Part shown: one piece after another, positions 62,171 through 64,000 of the stretch
Layout of the letters: each line of letters opens with the position of its first letter
Numbering within the stretch: position 1 is the first letter of the stretch
NCBI GenBank assembly: GCA_965277075.1
Contig: OZ255707.1
Location: 2,666,001 to 2,730,000, forward strand
DNA length: 64,000 bases
From: Lustribacter sp965277075
GTDB lineage: Bacteria; Vulcanimicrobiota; Vulcanimicrobiia; Vulcanimicrobiales; Vulcanimicrobiaceae
Direction of reading: 5' to 3'
Notes under the pieces: generated by a model
What the model was told of the DNA's origin: nothing
The model's database searches: none
What the model saw: the letters and a program-made list of their open reading frames with translations, nothing else
Made by a program: the position numbers and the translations under genes

Positions 62171-64000
62171 AGACGGCCCTTCACGCCGGTTCGTGAACGG
62201 CGCAGTATCGCACGGAAACCGAGCGTAGCACGAGCCGCGATGTTGCTTCGCAACACGCGCTGCAGAAACGCCAACTCCCAGTGCGACTCGCGATATGCGT
62301 CCACCATCGTCCGCGGTCGCCGGACCGTTTCTCGCAACGACGGAGGTGACGCGATCGCTTGAACTTCCGTCGTCGTGCCGAGTCCCCCGATATGAATCAT
62401 GTCGCCGAAAAAACGCGCTTCGGCGTTCGTCGGTCGTCGCACGAAACGTTGGAATCGGGCGAACGTCGAGCGCATCGGTAGCGAGGGCCCAACGCCGCCG
62501 AAGATGCGCAACCACCGGTCGACCACATCGAGCGAAGCGGCGTGAATGGCGCGGGATGCGCGCGCGTTTGGAATCTCCGCATCGTACGCATGGTGAACGG
62601 CACCCACGCTTCCGTCTGCTTCGCGACGATACCCCAGAACGGTTCCGTGCTGCGCCGCGAACGCGACTTCCAGCAGCCAATACCCAGGCGCGATCGCCTC
62701 TTGCATCCACGCCGGCTGCGCCGCGTTCGCGAACCATGCGCGCGCCGAGCCGGCTGCTGCATCGAGGGTCAAGATGCGTTCGTCCGTCGACAGATAGAAG
62801 GCTCGCATCCGCGCGTGCATTCCCTCGGCCGTGAGGGCGTCTGCCAGGGCTTGTTGCAGCGTTCCGCCCCATCCAATGTCGACCAAGACGAGGTCGTGCG
62901 CATCGAAAACGCCGCTCTGCTGCAGATACTCGAGCATGAGCCCGCGCTCGGACCGTGCCCGTTCGAGCACCACCTCGGAGAGCGATGCAAACAACTCGCG
63001 TACGCGCCGGCGCGAGTCTTGGTCGTAGACGCGCGAGTCGGCCTGCAAACCCACGGCGGTGAGCTGGTCCGGATACTCGCGTATGTCGATGCCGATGCGG
63101 GAAAAAAACTCCGAGAGGACGAGTGCCGCATTATTGGCGCAGAGCACGTCGAGCGCGCGCGTATCGAGCGTCGTGATACTGGGGAAAACCAGAGCGCGAC
63201 GTGACACTTCGAAGTAACGACCCGGGGGCAGCGCAATGTGACGCGCAAACCGGGCGTACAATTCGTTGAGAAAATATCCGTCGCGCGCGCAGAAAAGGAC
63301 CAAGTCGGAAGGATCCGCGCGAACCTGTTCTGTTAACCATTGGACGAGGCCCAGGAAGATCGGTGCGACGATCCCGTAGCTGACGTCGCGCAAAACACGC
63401 TCTTCGGCCGAACGTGCCGTGTTGTATCGCGCGAGATCGCGCAAACGGTCGATCACTTTGTCGGCAATGTTCGGCGCGGCCGAGCTTCGCCGCGAGGCGC
63501 GCCCGACATACCAGTACGCTGTTATTCCCGCACGCCTCGAAGACCGCACGTCGGCTCCGAAATTATCGCCGACGTGGACCAGCTCGGACGGTTCGATGCT
63601 GAACTGTTGTGCGACCAACGGTAAAAGTGTTCCGTGCTCCTTCGTCGCATCACGGGCGTTCGAGACGATGAGTTCATGCGCGTCGCAATAGCCGCATTCT
63701 GTCAGCAGCTGCGCGACCACGGCGTGCGGGAGGTACGTATCCGAGACGAATGCGACCCGTCGGCCGTCGGCGTGCAACGAATCGTACAATTTCTTGATGT
63801 CGGGGTTTGCGACGCAGACCGCGAGCTCGACCGCAACTTCCTCGGCCGACGCGCGCACGACGTCGATGCGCGGTTCGTGTTGTGCGACGACGAGGTAAAT
63901 TTCTTCGAGCGTCACTTCTTCGCGGCCGGATTGCGCCGCAACTTGTCGAGCCTCGCGTTCGGCTTGTCTGCGCAGTTCGCGGAATGCCGCTGGGTCAATC
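62134..64000 (-). CDS. HAD-superfamily protein of polysaccharide loci (5' end outside window)
   Basis: At least 621 residues; the frame runs open through the right edge (FRELRRQAEREARQVAAQSG... before GTG 63915), so the true start and the DxD nucleophile motif lie outside. Visible HAD motifs are VAFVSDTYLPHAVV (motif II Ser/Thr) and ELVHVGDNFGADVRSSRRAGI (motif IV Asp). A second region follows with PSDLVLFCARDGYFLNELYARF and LVLVDIGWGGTLQQALADAL, then a basic C-terminus. This matches the large predicted HAD hydrolases (COG5610-like) found beside glycosyltransferases. Substrate unknown; a role in glycan or phosphosugar processing is inferred. Confidence 0.78.
   Translation of the reverse strand, partial: IDPAAFRELRRQAEREARQVAAQSGREEVTLEEIYLVVAQHEPRIDVVRASAEEVAVELAVCVANPDIKKLYDSLHADGRRVAFVSDTYLPHAVVAQLLTECGYCDAHELIVSNARDATKEHGTLLPLVAQQFSIEPSELVHVGDNFGADVRSSRRAGITAYWYVGRASRRSSAAPNIADKVIDRLRDLARYNTARSAEERVLRDVSYGIVAPIFLGLVQWLTEQVRADPSDLVLFCARDGYFLNELYARFARHIALPPGRYFEVSRRALVFPSITTLDTRALDVLCANNAALVLSEFFSRIGIDIREYPDQLTAVGLQADSRVYDQDSRRRVRELFASLSEVVLERARSERGLMLEYLQQSGVFDAHDLVLVDIGWGGTLQQALADALTAEGMHARMRAFYLSTDERILTLDAAAGSARAWFANAAQPAWMQEAIAPGYWLLEVAFAAQHGTVLGYRREADGSVGAVHHAYDAEIPNARASRAIHAASLDVVDRWLRIFGGVGPSLPMRSTFARFQRFVRRPTNAEARFFGDMIHIGGLGTTTEVQAIASPPSLRETVRRPRTMVDAYRESHWELAFLQRVLRSNIAARATLGFRAILRRSRTGVKGRLQQLLASASARS

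Overview
This is a chromosomal window from a high-GC bacterium with tightly packed genes. Neighbouring genes very often overlap by 1-4 bases (ATGA, GTGA, TGATG), and GTG starts are common. The peptidoglycan genes include a MurE with a DNPR motif, which points to a meso-diaminopimelate wall. Lipoproteins and an exopolysaccharide locus suggest a diderm. I cannot fix the phylum without a search. An uncultured GC-rich lineage of the WPS-2/Eremiobacterota (Vulcanimicrobiota) kind is my best guess, and it is only a guess.

Layout. 1-5354: a truncated Na+/H+ antiporter, two small proteins, an operon of hypothetical protein, ModA-like protein and TrmO-like protein, an aldo/keto reductase, and about 700 bp of decayed sequence. 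5355-9126: a three-subunit molybdenum hydroxylase (2Fe-2S, FAD, Mo). 9277-24212: the division and cell wall (dcw) cluster mraZ-rsmH-ftsL-ftsI-murE-murF-[CofE-like]-mraY-murD-ftsW-murG-murC-murB-ddl. It has a sigma70-type promoter overlaid by six MraZ-type boxes, and it is followed by an 84-bp MITE-like element where ftsQ-ftsA-ftsZ might be expected. 24341-29804: citrate synthase coupled to hisB (apparently with a CTG start), two oppositely oriented secreted enzymes, then hisH-hisA. 29884-34938: a diguanylate cyclase, alanine racemase with a membrane protein, and groES-groEL behind two CIRCE-like operators.

34939-47332: a cluster of palindromic repeats, a flavin monooxygenase, the conserved ATP-grasp/alpha-E/transglutaminase trio, a CIRCE-controlled hsp20-lon pair, two regulators, an NleD-like (M91) metallopeptidase, selD and a class V aminotransferase. 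selD carries an in-frame TGA at its active-site position followed by hairpins resembling a bacterial SECIS, so SelD is very probably a selenoprotein and the organism a selenocysteine user. 47386-64000: an exopolysaccharide locus with an O-antigen-ligase-like membrane protein, five GT4 glycosyltransferases (two a tandem duplicate), a polysaccharide pyruvyl transferase, a methyltransferase, a partial HAD-family protein, and three paralogous exported glycosidase-like proteins, one with three malectin-like domains.

How the parts work together. The dcw block makes and flips lipid-linked peptidoglycan precursor and drives septation. Alanine racemase supplies D-Ala for Ddl. The three CIRCE-like sites suggest one HrcA regulon over groESL and hsp20-lon. 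The 3' region builds a surface polysaccharide, and the exported hydrolases probably bind or trim it. No tRNA, rRNA, CRISPR array or complete insertion sequence was recognised.
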